From the NCBI RefSeq assembly GCF_000826105.1, contig NZ_CCYK01000006.1:372001-436000 (forward strand): a DNA stretch of 64,000 bases, given 5' to 3'. Source of the stretch: Pseudomonas massiliensis (GTDB lineage: Bacteria; Pseudomonadota; Gammaproteobacteria; Pseudomonadales; Pseudomonadaceae). The notes under the pieces are model-generated. The model saw nothing but the letters and a program-made list of their open reading frames with translations. It made no database searches and was not told the DNA's origin. The position numbers were made by a program, and so were the translations under genes. Of this stretch, positions 10,329-19,915 are shown piece by piece (the first letter of the stretch is position 1; the number at the start of each line of letters is the position of its first letter).

Positions 10329-10447
10329 GAAAACTCCATCGAGTGGACAACCATGGCCAAGTTATACGTCTGCGAATCAAGCGGCGGTACTGGCAGAACT
10401 GTCAGGTAGCACCGCTATCACAACACTACATCACCCCAGCGGACACA

Positions 10448-11970
10448 TCATTCGGGCATGTCTATTTCCACCCAGGGAACCGGGAACAATCGTACGCCCA
10501 CGAAGTCGGCGGGTTTCGGTGGCGCAGTGATCATCGCCCGGGAAAGGTCGCTTCGAAACACGCGAACCTCCACCACTACGTAGCCCTGCAAGGGCTTGCC
10601 GGGAATGGCCGGCTCGTTCCCCTCGAGCGCGTCGGTGCCACTGGGCGCCTGGTACTCCCAGTCATATCCGTCTTCGCTCGGGCGCTGCTCAATACGCTCG
10701 TTGACGACCGTCCCCCTTCCCTGTACCGAAGCCGTGACTGAGCCTTGCACGGCATCCGCGGTTAACTGAAACCGCTGCCCGTGCTCCAGCAGGCACACCT
10801 GCGGCGAAACTTGCACCGCGTCACGAAGGACCGTAATCAGCACCTGGCCACGCCAGCTGGTGCTATCGGAAAAGGTCGCGCTAGCGGTAAGTCGTACCTG
10901 CAGGGTACGGCTATGCAAGCTCGTGGCGGAAGGCGCTTGATAGCGGAATTGAGTACCACTTCCGTGGACAACGCCAAGGCTGGACTGGCAATGGGAGTCG
11001 CCCTGCCCGGCGATCTCCCAGCTCACGCTTTTGAGCGCAGCGTCAGCGTCCATGATAGCGAGATCGATGCAGGTGCCGGCTGCAACTACATCGCTTTCAT
11101 TGCCTTGATGATGAACCTTGATCCAGTAACGTGTTTTCCCTGGGCTGACCTGGCCGAACGATGCCAGTGGTCCGGCCAGGCTCAGTTGTTCCAGCGCTAC
11201 TGGCGCCTGGTTTTGAAACAGGCTTTTCGAGATCCCGGTCATGCCCATGGCCTTGACCAGCTCGTCAACCGAGCGCGTAGAAACACCTTGGATATAGGCT
11301 TCCTGGATCACCGCCGCCATGGCCTTTTCGGCGGTGCGCCGTGGCTCAAGAAAGCCCGGGAAATAGCTGCCCTGGCGCAGCTTGGGGATCTTCAGATCAA
11401 CATCGCCAGCGCGGGTCTGCCAAAGGCGATCACGGTAGCCATTGCGACTGTTTGTCCGGTCTGGGCTTTTGACGTCGAAACCGGCGCCGCACAGGCCTTC
11501 GACGTCGAACTCCATCATGCGCTGGGCAACGAACTGGATCATTTGCTTGAGCAGATCAGCGTCTGCCCCTTTCTCAACCAACTCGGTCAATGCGATAGTG
11601 GCTTGGTCATCGTGGTTTTCCTGGTGCTCGTTTGGTCTTCGCAAACTCAACGTTAGCCAAGAACCACGATGACCCTCCTCTTTCGCCCTTGGGCGCTCTC
11701 GGCTGGTTCAGTTACACCACTTCCCGGGACACGATCGTAGCTAACGCCCCCCAGCCACCTGTATTCACCAGGGGCTTGCTCCTCGAACCTGCCCTTGGCC
11801 GGGGGCAGGCGCTCGCCGTTGTCATATTTTTCCAGCCATTGCTGACGTAGCAGCCGGTTCACCATAAGGCGGTCATAGGCAATCACCGCATTCCATCCCA
11901 GCATCATGTCATGTGTCTTCATCCAGGCCACCAGCGCATCCCGGCTGGGTGGGGAAAGTTTCTGCTTCAT
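10448..11970 (-). pseudogene. Broken paralogue of the 5921-8491 gene, interrupted by an IS256-type remnant
   Basis: Two pieces of one gene flank transposase sequence. The 5' piece starts at an ATG at 11970 after GAGGTG and reads LGWNAVIAYDRLMVNRLLRQQ, then KYDNGERLPPAKGRFEE; the intact paralogue has DWSAVAAYDREKANLLLQQ and KPSTGRFEE at the same place. It runs into a stop within the inserted element near 11653. The 3' piece begins at about 11221 (FQNQAPVALEQL) and matches the paralogue from about residue 480 to the end (VGVRLFPVPW versus VGVRIFPAPW). About 400 residues of the middle are missing. The 3' piece is now fused in frame to the transposase N-terminus, giving a 400-residue open frame from a TTG at 11650. 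A promoter for the minus operon probably lies in the 167-base gap upstream of 11970. Confidence 0.8.
11222..11672 (-). mobile_element. IS256-family insertion sequence remnant (left end plus transposase N-terminus)
   Basis: The frame encodes the first roughly 140 residues of a Mutator/IS256-type transposase, with the family's hallmark stretches AGDVDLKIPKLRQGSYFPGF, LEPRRTAEKAMAAVIQEAY and GVSTRSVDELVKAMGMTGIS. It stops at ISKS, where intact members continue into the catalytic region; the DDE residues are absent, so it cannot transpose. The natural start is probably an ATG after CCAGGAAAACCACG near 11617, but that frame hits a stop after seven codons, which suggests a one-base loss. The outer end lies near 11672, judged from where similarity to the host gene ends. 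No right end was found, so the right part of the element and the middle of the host gene seem to have been lost in one deletion. Confidence 0.82.
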
Positions 11971-12137
11971 ATGGGCACCTCAGGCACGTAGGGAATGCTG
12001 CTACATACCCTCTCGAACCAACGCAAGGTACTGACAAACCTGCCAGCTAGGCAGGGTCGGCGTTTGCTCCTTGAATGGCACCGATCGTCATAACGACGTA
12101 ATCAATACATGCCCAACGCATTGATACTGGAGGCGTA

Positions 12138-12743
12138 ATGAAACCCTTTCGACTGACCAGCCTTTTCCTGATAACGGCAGGCCTGACGGCTATCGGCGCT
12201 ACGGCGCAGGCCGAACAGGCTGTCTATGACCAACAATGGTTCATCACGCAGAAGGAAAGCGCGGCTTCGTTCGACTGCACGCAAAAGGATGGAAAAGCGG
12301 TGGCGGGCGTCATCATCAGTGAAACCCACGACGGCGATGAGAATGCCGACACCACTATCGGCTGCGCCACGCTCAAGCAAGGCGGTGATGTGCTGGTATT
12401 TTCCGGCGAAGACCAGAAGAATTGGACAATTACAAAGGAGAATGAATCCCAGGGCTACAGACTTACGGAGGATAAAGAAAGCATCGCCGAAGTAGCCTGC
12501 CCGGACAACAGCGTCCTTGTCGCCCGCTCGCACAAGGGCGACGAAAATGGCCCCACGACCTACACCTGCCAGACCTTGATCGATGCCTGGGGCAAGGACA
12601 TGGTACCTCGCCAGCGGCACTTGATGCTTGGCTTCCAATCTTCATCCGACCTGAAATGCCCAGAGCCTATGGCAGTGGTTGGACGGGCACATTTCGCGGA
12701 TGAGAACGGGCCGACCTATCTGGAATGCGCACTGTTTTTCTGA
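12138..12743 (+). CDS. Small secreted protein with three cysteine-pair 'DEN' repeats
   Basis: This 201-residue protein has a signal peptide (KPFRLTSLFLITAGLTAIGATAQA), so it is exported. The mature part holds three repeats, each a cysteine, a hydrophobic V/L-V/A strand, a His with a D-E-N triplet and a second cysteine 20-30 residues later: SETHDGDENADTTIGC, RSHKGDENGPTTYTC and RAHFADENGPTYLEC. Six cysteines in three pairs suggest one disulphide per repeat, and the acidic loop could bind a metal such as calcium; both are inferences. I do not recognise a family. It lies 51 bases before a longer secreted protein with related cysteine-pair modules and is probably the first gene of the plus-strand RHS operon. 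Confidence 0.85.
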   Translation: MKPFRLTSLFLITAGLTAIGATAQAEQAVYDQQWFITQKESAASFDCTQKDGKAVAGVIISETHDGDENADTTIGCATLKQGGDVLVFSGEDQKNWTITKENESQGYRLTEDKESIAEVACPDNSVLVARSHKGDENGPTTYTCQTLIDAWGKDMVPRQRHLMLGFQSSSDLKCPEPMAVVGRAHFADENGPTYLECALFF

Positions 12744-12794
12744 CCGTCCAAAGGGCACGCATCCGGCGCGTGCCTGCTTTTTCTGGAGCAGACC

Positions 12795-14687
12795 ATGACT
12801 TTCTCTTTCCTTCGCCGCCCGCATCAGTGGCTGGCGTGGCTCGGGCTCGGCTGTAGCCTGACCGCGTTGGCCCAGGCGACTAGCGCGCCGCAGCAGAATC
12901 CGACCAAGGCAATACAATCCCCACCCGGCACCGTCATTCTGTGGAACGAACACACCGGCGACGGCGATAACCTTAAACTCAACCCGGCCTGGGGTTGGAG
13001 CAATCAATACACGCTCAAGACAGCCGATAGGCCCGTGCAGGCCGGGAAGGTCCGCTACCTGCGGTTCGTCAACATTCCTTCGGCCAGCACCCTGGTGCTG
13101 AGCAGCGGTGAATTTTGTGAACAGAGCCAGGATCAAGACTTCTGGATCGAACTGACCAGCGTTCGTGAAAACGCTACCTACCCCACCGGGGACGGAGATG
13201 CGAGCGTACTGCCGATCAGTCAGTTGATGTCCCTGGGGCAGGACACTATCCATAATGGTTTCAGGGTCAAAGCCAGCTATCGCAAGCCAGGCGCCTCCCT
13301 GGAGGGCTTGGCCTGTGTTCGCATGACCACCTCGCGTCTGCCCGGCCAGGCCGTGCCAATGGTGCCGATGCCCCTTCCTCCTGGAACATGGCGCAGCGGG
13401 GACCGGACCGAAACGAACTTATGCGCTGAAGGCGCGCCTGCGATCACGGGCCGGTCCGTCGACACTGAAACTGGTACTTACGAGCATCGCTGTCTACCTC
13501 TGGCCGCGGGCTTGCGCGGCGGGCCGAAAGCGCCGGAGCGGCCCAAAACTCCCTATAGGGACGGCTACGATATCTGCCCGGCCCACACCGCGGTTTGGAC
13601 CTTTACTTCAACCGCAGCGCTGCCCGCAGCTTGGTATCGGCTTGAGTGCCGACAGCTCCTGGATGAGCGCGAAAATCCACTGGTGATTACTCCCTCGCCA
13701 ACCTGGCATGGGCCCTTCAAGGAGGGAGACAGCCGCTTCAGTTGTCCGGATGGTCAAGTGTTGATCGGACGAAAAGGCAAATACAGCGGCTATCTTCCCG
13801 AAGGAGAAACCTGGTACCTGTGCGGGACGGTCCACGGCTACCCATCCGCCTCGGCAGCGAAATCCGCTTCGTTAGCCCCCACCGGCCAGGTTCACTTCGT
13901 GGACGACAAGGGTAAAGACTACAGCATCGGTCTTGGACAATTCGGCAGCGACCAGCGCTACGAATTCCGTAACTGGGGCAGCCCTGTGCCGAACGACCAG
14001 ATTGCCAAGATCGCTTTAAGCGGCATTCCTTCAGCCACGCGCATCGTACTGACCGACGATGAGCTTTGCCGCCCCGATCAGGGCAACTACGCCATTACCC
14101 TTACCAGTTGGAAAGAAGGTGCCAGCCTTCCCTGGGTCAACCTGTCGGACCTGGGCGCCAACGACCTAGGCTTTCCCGTTGGGCAAGGATTGCGCCTGAA
14201 CGCGCTTCGCGGCAACCCGACTCGCAAGACGCTTTCCTGCATGCGCGTGCAATTGTCGCGCTTGCCGGGTGAACCCGCGTTCGACACGCCGCTTCCACTG
14301 GCGGACATGGTCCAGCGCCCAGGCGCTGACAAGGCCACCTGCGCAGAGGGCGCGCTTAGCGCTTTCGTAAACCGCGCTGGTGCCTACGAATACCAATGTG
14401 CGAAAACCGCTGAATTGCAGATGAAAAACTCCGAAACCCTGAAAGGCAGCACCGGAAGATGGGTGATGTGCCCCCATGGCAAGGTACTTACGGGCGCCAG
14501 CAAGGACGCCTACGAGTGCGCTGAGCCCCGCCTTGGCAAGGCCCCTTTGGCCGTGGAGCCCGAGGACGACTGGCGATCCGAAAGCGGGGGCAGCGCCAGT
14601 TGCCTAGACGGCAAGGCCATTGCCGGGCTGCGGCCTACCTCCACGCCGCTGCCGAGCCATGTACGTTGCGCCACGGTAAAGCAATAA
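12795..14687 (+). CDS. Secreted protein, internally duplicated, with cysteine-pair modules
   Basis: This 630-residue protein starts with a basic N-terminus and a hydrophobic segment ending LTALAQA, so it is probably exported. Two copies of a roughly 300-residue unit follow. Each has a beta-rich domain with a GIPSA/NIPSA-S-T-R-I/L-V-L strand, a CEQ/CRP acidic loop, and a close C-M/V-R-...-SRLPG (SRLPGQA near 190, SRLPGEP near 490). Each then has a CAEGA...YEH/YQC module and further C-x-VL-x-G...C modules (SCPDGQVLIGRKG, MCPHGKVLTGAS, CLDGKAIAGL). These short modules resemble the repeats of the gene upstream. The RHS gene starts 13 bases after its stop with a GGAAGC site between them, so co-transcription is very likely. 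Function unknown; a carrier, receptor-binding or protective partner of the RHS protein is possible. Confidence 0.85.
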   Translation: MTFSFLRRPHQWLAWLGLGCSLTALAQATSAPQQNPTKAIQSPPGTVILWNEHTGDGDNLKLNPAWGWSNQYTLKTADRPVQAGKVRYLRFVNIPSASTLVLSSGEFCEQSQDQDFWIELTSVRENATYPTGDGDASVLPISQLMSLGQDTIHNGFRVKASYRKPGASLEGLACVRMTTSRLPGQAVPMVPMPLPPGTWRSGDRTETNLCAEGAPAITGRSVDTETGTYEHRCLPLAAGLRGGPKAPERPKTPYRDGYDICPAHTAVWTFTSTAALPAAWYRLECRQLLDERENPLVITPSPTWHGPFKEGDSRFSCPDGQVLIGRKGKYSGYLPEGETWYLCGTVHGYPSASAAKSASLAPTGQVHFVDDKGKDYSIGLGQFGSDQRYEFRNWGSPVPNDQIAKIALSGIPSATRIVLTDDELCRPDQGNYAITLTSWKEGASLPWVNLSDLGANDLGFPVGQGLRLNALRGNPTRKTLSCMRVQLSRLPGEPAFDTPLPLADMVQRPGADKATCAEGALSAFVNRAGAYEYQCAKTAELQMKNSETLKGSTGRWVMCPHGKVLTGASKDAYECAEPRLGKAPLAVEPEDDWRSESGGSASCLDGKAIAGLRPTSTPLPSHVRCATVKQ

Positions 14688-14699
14688 GGAAGCTTTCTC

Positions 14700-17600
14700 A
14701 TGACAGTCGAGACGAATGTTCAATCCAATGCCTTCAACTTTGGCGACTTCTTTACCCAAGGCGTTGATCCGCGTACTGGACACTTTGCCGTCAGCCTGCG
14801 CTTGCCGAGCTTTCAAAGTGGCGAGCTGGCCGGGCCCAGCCCGTCCCTGGCGCTGAGCTATAACCTGCTCAACCCGCTGGATCATGGCTTCGGTCGTGGC
14901 TGGATGCTGAACCTGACCCGCTTCAGCCCGGACAACCAGGGCATGCTGAGCACCGCCAGCGGTGAAACCTTCAAGGTCACGGCCGCCAATGGCATGCAGA
15001 AACCGGCCACGATCCCCGAGCAGAAGCTGGAGGCGTTTCGGTTCTACGCCGACAACCTCGGCACGGGTCCTTATCGATTGGTCCACCGTGGAGGGCTGAT
15101 CGAGGAAATGAGCCTGCATGACGAGAACGGCCGGAGGGTCGCCCTGACAGACCGACTGATCGGCCCGCTGGGTCATACCCTTCATCTCGAGTACGAGACT
15201 TACCGTAATGTCACGGTGTTGAGCAAGGTGCTGGACCATGACGGCCAAACGGTTTTATTGCGCATCGACTATCAGGACCAACTGACCACGGTCACGCTGG
15301 CGCCTGACGCCCCGCAACCGGGTCTGTCCATGGCCTTCGCCCGAACGGGCGGGCAATTGGACAGCGTGACCTTGGTAGACGTCGAACGAGGTCGATGGAC
15401 GCTCGAGTACCAGACCATTCGCGGTTACGCTTGCCTTAAACGCATCGAAACGCCCCAGGGTGGCGTCGAAGACCTGGAATACAACGACCAGGGGCATCAA
15501 TTCCCCTGGCCTAGCGACGACCTGGCCAACAGGCCACCTGCCCTACCCCGCGTCACTCGGCACAGACAGGACCCAGGGCTTGGACAACCCTTGCTCGAAA
15601 CGCGCTGGGAATACACCTCACAGAATTATCTCGGCAATGGGGCCCTGAGCCGCTGGACCAACGATGGCAGCGATCAGCTCTATAAAGCTGCCGATGATAA
15701 CTTCCGCTATGGTAGCACCGCCAAGGTTTATGACGGTCAGGCCCAAGTACGCGACATCCAGCGCCGTTACAATCGTTTCCATCAACTGGTGGAAGAGACT
15801 ACGGATGAGGATGGCCACAAACTCATCCGCACCGTCGAGTACCATATGGAAGCGGGCAAACCTTTCCAGGATCAGCCACGCTACTGTCAGTTGCCCAAGA
15901 CCACCGAAACACGCTGGCAGCTCGATGGCCACGGCACCCGCCTGGAAACCCTGACGCAAACGTTCGATCTTCAGGGCAACCCGCTGAGCGAAACGGGCCC
16001 GGACGGCGTCACGCTCAGCTATGAGTACTATCCCCCGGAAGGCGTGGCGGGTGAATGCCCGCCCGACCCCTACGGCTTTACGCACTACATTAAGAGCAAA
16101 ACCGTTACGCCCGCCAGCACGCACGAGGCGGGCGCTCCTGTCCGGGTGACGCGTTATCGCTATGTAGGGATTCCTGCCCTGGCCGGCAGCCAGGGCGCGG
16201 GCCAAGTACTGATAAAAGAAGAGGCCTTATGCCTGGAAAACCAGGAGGATCCTCTGCGGGTGTCTACCTATCACTACTATGGAGAGCCCGAACCGGGACC
16301 CGAACCGGTACCCGAATCACAGGCCTCCTCTGCGGCGAACAGAGGGCGTGGGCAGGCCAGCGACCCCGTGGCCCACGGGCGCGTTCAGCGGCAGGAGGAC
16401 CTTCTGGGCGGCAAGCGAAGCTGCATGAGCTTCCAATATGCCAAGGGCGGCACGTCGCTGTCTGACAGCACGCTGGACACTACCATCACCCTTACCGGCT
16501 TCGACAAGACCCAGAGCCGATCCAAGCGCTCGGTCGCCACGCTATCAGGCCTGGAAGTGGCAAGCGTCGATGCCGACGGGGTAACGGTGCGCTTCGTCCA
16601 TGACGCCTTGCAACGGGTTATCGAGGAGTCCGTGGAGGGCGCCGACGGAGCCCATCGCGCTACCCGACGCTTCAACTATGAATTCGCTGGCCCTCCTTCG
16701 ATGCAGGCTGTCGCACAGCAGGACAGTGAACGGGGCAATAGACAAACACTCACCGACGTGAAGGGTGTGCGCCACATCCAGGTCACGGATGGTCTCGGCC
16801 GAGAGGTAGCCCAGTGGCGGCAGCTCACCGAAGACAGCGCTACCCTCCAGCTCTCGGCCACGCAATACAATGGGCTCGGCCAGCGCCTATCGGCGCAAAC
16901 CTTCGACGATTTCGAGGCGTGTAAGGTGTCGGTGCTGACCACGCATTACCGCTACGATGCCTGGGGTAACCTCTACAGCACCACAGATCCCTCCGGGCTG
17001 ATCAGTGTGACCCGTATCGACCCTATTCCTGAGCACGGTGCCGCCGAGTTGCAAACCTGGCTGGAGCATCCCGACCACCCCGGGCAGCGGTGCCAGTGGA
17101 GGGTCACTCGGTTCAACGCCTTCGGCAAGCCTGGTTACGAGGCGCGACTGGAAGCAGCCAGGCAGGCCCCTGACGCGGGTGATAATCAACCGCCTGCTTT
17201 GATCGGTCGAATCGACTACGCCTATGACGGCCTTGGCCGCTGTATCTCCAAAACACAGACACTGCGAGAACCACCGGATCGAGCCCTGGCTTCGAAATCG
17301 TCGTTCACCCGCGTGGTCAGCTATCGCTACGATGCATTCGACCGGCTGATCGCTACCGCTTACGACGACCAGAGCGAAATTTACCAAACGTTCGCGGAGC
17401 ATTCGGCAGCGACGTTACCGGTCAGCAAAGGTGTCTACGACCCTAACCAAGAGCTTAAAGTCTTGGTGGGTGAGCAAGCGTTCGATGGTCTGGGCCGGCT
17501 GACCGAGCGTTCAGTCGGGACTCTTACAGAAAGCTTTTCCTATCGAGGCGGCGAAAGCCGGCCTTATCAGTATCGACAACCCTCCGGTTATCTGGGGACT

Positions 17601-19757
17601 TACAGCTACGCGCCCGAGTTGGCCGACACACCTACGCGGATCGAAAGCCCAAGCCAGGTTCGCGATTTCGACTACGACCCGGCCACCGGGGCGGTCACCT
17701 CGGCGGTGAGCGAGGGCGGCGAGCGTACCGAATTCACTTATAACGCGCTTGGCGAGGCGATCACGATCGCATCGACCCCTCCCGGTGGAAAAGCGCATGC
17801 CACCCACCTGTCCTATAGCCGGCAGGGCCGCCGCACGAAGCGCGAAGATGATGGCGCGCAGGCCAGCACGCATGTCTATGATCGTTTCGGTCGCTCCAAG
17901 GCGATCAACCAGGACAGCCTGGCCACCGAATGTGAGTACGATGCGTGGGGGCAAGTGGAGCGAACCCTGACCCAAGGGCCCGATGGCCAGTCGGATTGCA
18001 GCCGGGAGTACGATATCCATGGCCGCGAATGCAAGCGCACCGTGTCTCTTCCAGGTGGCAAGCCAATCTCTATCCAGCAGTCGTGGAGCGACGACGACAT
18101 GCCCTATCGGCGTGACTACCACGTCGACGGAGCGCTCGTATTCTCGGAATATTTTCGCTATGACGAGCGGGGCAGGCTGTACGAATGCCGCTATGAGGGT
18201 GAGCCGGGCTGGTTCCCGCAGGATCGGCTGGGCCGCCCTATCATTAGCCAGTCCTTCTCGTTCGACGCGCTAGACAACGTCCTCATGACCGTTACCGAGG
18301 TGGCCGACGGTGATGCCGTGATCGCCCTCTATAGCTACGCCGATGACAACCCTTGCCGGCTTATGGGCATCACCTATAGCCCCGCAGACTATGCACCGGC
18401 GGAACACCTCGACTATGACGACAACGGCTGCCTGCTCACCGACGGGCGCGGCCGCACCCTGACCCACGATGGGTATCGTCGCCTGGTCAAGGTCGCGGAC
18501 AGCCAAGGCGCGACTACGCAATATCATTACGACCCCCACGATGCATTGGTCGCGACTTCCGATGAGCATGGCGAGCAGGTTCGCTGGTTTTACGAGGGCT
18601 TGGCGCCGAATCATAGCCAGGATGCCACAGGAAGCCGCCAGTACCTGACGGACATCACCGGGGAGCCTGTGGCGGAAAGACTGCCGGACGGCCGGGTACT
18701 CCGGCAGGGCAGCGACCTGGCGGGAACCGTGCGGGGCGAGTCAATGACCGGGCACTATCAGCCGATCCATTATGACGCCTATGGCCAAGCCAACCCCGCC
18801 TTGCTGGGCAGCCGGGGCTTCAACGGGGAACGGCGGGATGCGTTGTTGGCGGGGTACCCGCTGGGCCAAGGCTATCGCATCTATTTCCCGCATCTGGGTC
18901 GTTTCAACGCGCCCGACTCGGAAAGCCCCTTCGGGGTCGGCGGCGTGAATCCCTATGCCTATGCCAGCGGCAACCCCGTCACCTACCGAGACCCCACCGG
19001 GCACTATACCAGTACCATCATAGGCCCCGACTACCGCCCTCCCATCGAGCAACCGCAACGGGGCTTCTGGGAGCGTTGGCTGCCGGTCGCCATATCCGCC
19101 GTGATGCTAGTGGTGGGTATGGTCATTGCACCTCCATCGGTGATTGGCCTAGCTGCCTTCATTGTCTCTGCCTTGACGAGCTCTGCCGTGCTCACCTACA
19201 ACCTGTTGGTGGCGGCCGACGTCGTGGAAGATGACGGCATAGTGGGGACCCTGCTGATGCTCGGGGATTTGGTGATCAGCGGCATGGCCGGAGCACTGGG
19301 ACGCAAGGCAGTGGCCAAAGGGCTCAAAGCCGCGACGGGTGAAGCGGCGAGTACGTCGATCCTTAACATACCCCAGACCGCTAGGGTCACCCCCACCACA
19401 AAGTTACTACCGATGCCCAAGTTCAATCTTTCAGTATTGGACGACAATATGCAGGCATCCAATGCGCAAGCCAGAGCAAGCATTCGATTAGCTAAATCAA
19501 ATAAATTCGTAATGTTCGAGGAGGACTTCACGTACCCTCTGAGGCCCGCTTCCCCGCGGCCAAGCCCGCCCTCGACTCGCGGGCCTTCACCCACGCCGCC
19601 TGAGGCACCGATTAGCCAGGCAGCCAGTGCTGCTCCGCCCAAGTCGCCTAACGTCGGAGTCGCGTCGGTTGGTAAATGGCCATCGGTGATGCCGCCGAAA
19701 TACCTGCAAGGCATCCGAGGCGTCAAAGACCCGGCTGGCTATAGGCAGGTCTATTAG
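14700..19757 (+). CDS. RHS repeat-associated core domain protein
   Basis: This complete 1685-residue RHS protein opens with SNAFNFGDFFTQGVDPRTG, shared with the minus-strand RHS protein. Many YD repeats follow (YRYDAFDRL, YNALGEA, YDRFGRS, YDIHGRE, YRYDERGRL-like). The RHS-associated core lies near residues 1380-1440: GYRIYFPHLGRFNAPDSESP, GGVNPYAYASGNPVTYRDPTG. After it come two hydrophobic segments (WLPVAISAVMLVVGMVIA and IVSALTSSAVLTYNLLVAA), a third (GTLLMLGDLVISGMAGALG), a variable stretch and a proline-rich tail ending GVKDPAGYRQVY. I recognise no toxin domain in the tail and no immunity gene follows. There is no PAAR domain or signal peptide. Export may depend on the two secreted proteins encoded upstream, but this is only context. 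Confidence 0.93.
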   Translation: MTVETNVQSNAFNFGDFFTQGVDPRTGHFAVSLRLPSFQSGELAGPSPSLALSYNLLNPLDHGFGRGWMLNLTRFSPDNQGMLSTASGETFKVTAANGMQKPATIPEQKLEAFRFYADNLGTGPYRLVHRGGLIEEMSLHDENGRRVALTDRLIGPLGHTLHLEYETYRNVTVLSKVLDHDGQTVLLRIDYQDQLTTVTLAPDAPQPGLSMAFARTGGQLDSVTLVDVERGRWTLEYQTIRGYACLKRIETPQGGVEDLEYNDQGHQFPWPSDDLANRPPALPRVTRHRQDPGLGQPLLETRWEYTSQNYLGNGALSRWTNDGSDQLYKAADDNFRYGSTAKVYDGQAQVRDIQRRYNRFHQLVEETTDEDGHKLIRTVEYHMEAGKPFQDQPRYCQLPKTTETRWQLDGHGTRLETLTQTFDLQGNPLSETGPDGVTLSYEYYPPEGVAGECPPDPYGFTHYIKSKTVTPASTHEAGAPVRVTRYRYVGIPALAGSQGAGQVLIKEEALCLENQEDPLRVSTYHYYGEPEPGPEPVPESQASSAANRGRGQASDPVAHGRVQRQEDLLGGKRSCMSFQYAKGGTSLSDSTLDTTITLTGFDKTQSRSKRSVATLSGLEVASVDADGVTVRFVHDALQRVIEESVEGADGAHRATRRFNYEFAGPPSMQAVAQQDSERGNRQTLTDVKGVRHIQVTDGLGREVAQWRQLTEDSATLQLSATQYNGLGQRLSAQTFDDFEACKVSVLTTHYRYDAWGNLYSTTDPSGLISVTRIDPIPEHGAAELQTWLEHPDHPGQRCQWRVTRFNAFGKPGYEARLEAARQAPDAGDNQPPALIGRIDYAYDGLGRCISKTQTLREPPDRALASKSSFTRVVSYRYDAFDRLIATAYDDQSEIYQTFAEHSAATLPVSKGVYDPNQELKVLVGEQAFDGLGRLTERSVGTLTESFSYRGGESRPYQYRQPSGYLGTYSYAPELADTPTRIESPSQVRDFDYDPATGAVTSAVSEGGERTEFTYNALGEAITIASTPPGGKAHATHLSYSRQGRRTKREDDGAQASTHVYDRFGRSKAINQDSLATECEYDAWGQVERTLTQGPDGQSDCSREYDIHGRECKRTVSLPGGKPISIQQSWSDDDMPYRRDYHVDGALVFSEYFRYDERGRLYECRYEGEPGWFPQDRLGRPIISQSFSFDALDNVLMTVTEVADGDAVIALYSYADDNPCRLMGITYSPADYAPAEHLDYDDNGCLLTDGRGRTLTHDGYRRLVKVADSQGATTQYHYDPHDALVATSDEHGEQVRWFYEGLAPNHSQDATGSRQYLTDITGEPVAERLPDGRVLRQGSDLAGTVRGESMTGHYQPIHYDAYGQANPALLGSRGFNGERRDALLAGYPLGQGYRIYFPHLGRFNAPDSESPFGVGGVNPYAYASGNPVTYRDPTGHYTSTIIGPDYRPPIEQPQRGFWERWLPVAISAVMLVVGMVIAPPSVIGLAAFIVSALTSSAVLTYNLLVAADVVEDDGIVGTLLMLGDLVISGMAGALGRKAVAKGLKAATGEAASTSILNIPQTARVTPTTKLLPMPKFNLSVLDDNMQASNAQARASIRLAKSNKFVMFEEDFTYPLRPASPRPSPPSTRGPSPTPPEAPISQAASAAPPKSPNVGVASVGKWPSVMPPKYLQGIRGVKDPAGYRQVY

Positions 19758-19818
19758 GCGTTGCGCGAGAATTTGAGAATCTTCAACCTAAACATTTAGT
19801 CGAGAGACCGATAAGTTC

Positions 19819-19865
19819 AAGCCCGCCACGCCCCGTCGGCTTTCCCCAGCCGCGCTGGCGGGCTT
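19819..19865 (+). terminator. Inverted repeat after the RHS gene, possible terminator
   Basis: A perfect 10-base inverted repeat (AAGCCCGCCA / TGGCGGGCTT) encloses a second 5-base stem (CGGCT / AGCCG). It sits between the RHS stop and the pilin ribosome site. There is no T-run after it, so it may be a weak terminator or a structure in the leader of the fimbrial mRNA. Confidence 0.4.
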
Positions 19866-19915
19866 ACCTTGCGTCCGTCCATGTGGCGTGGCGCCAGCCT
19901 TTACAGGAGTTCCCC

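Noticed and set aside
1..19757. Type VI secretion as the delivery route for the RHS proteins
   Set aside because: No PAAR domain, VgrG, Hcp or DUF4123-type adaptor gene is seen in the window, and the RHS N-termini do not look like PAAR.
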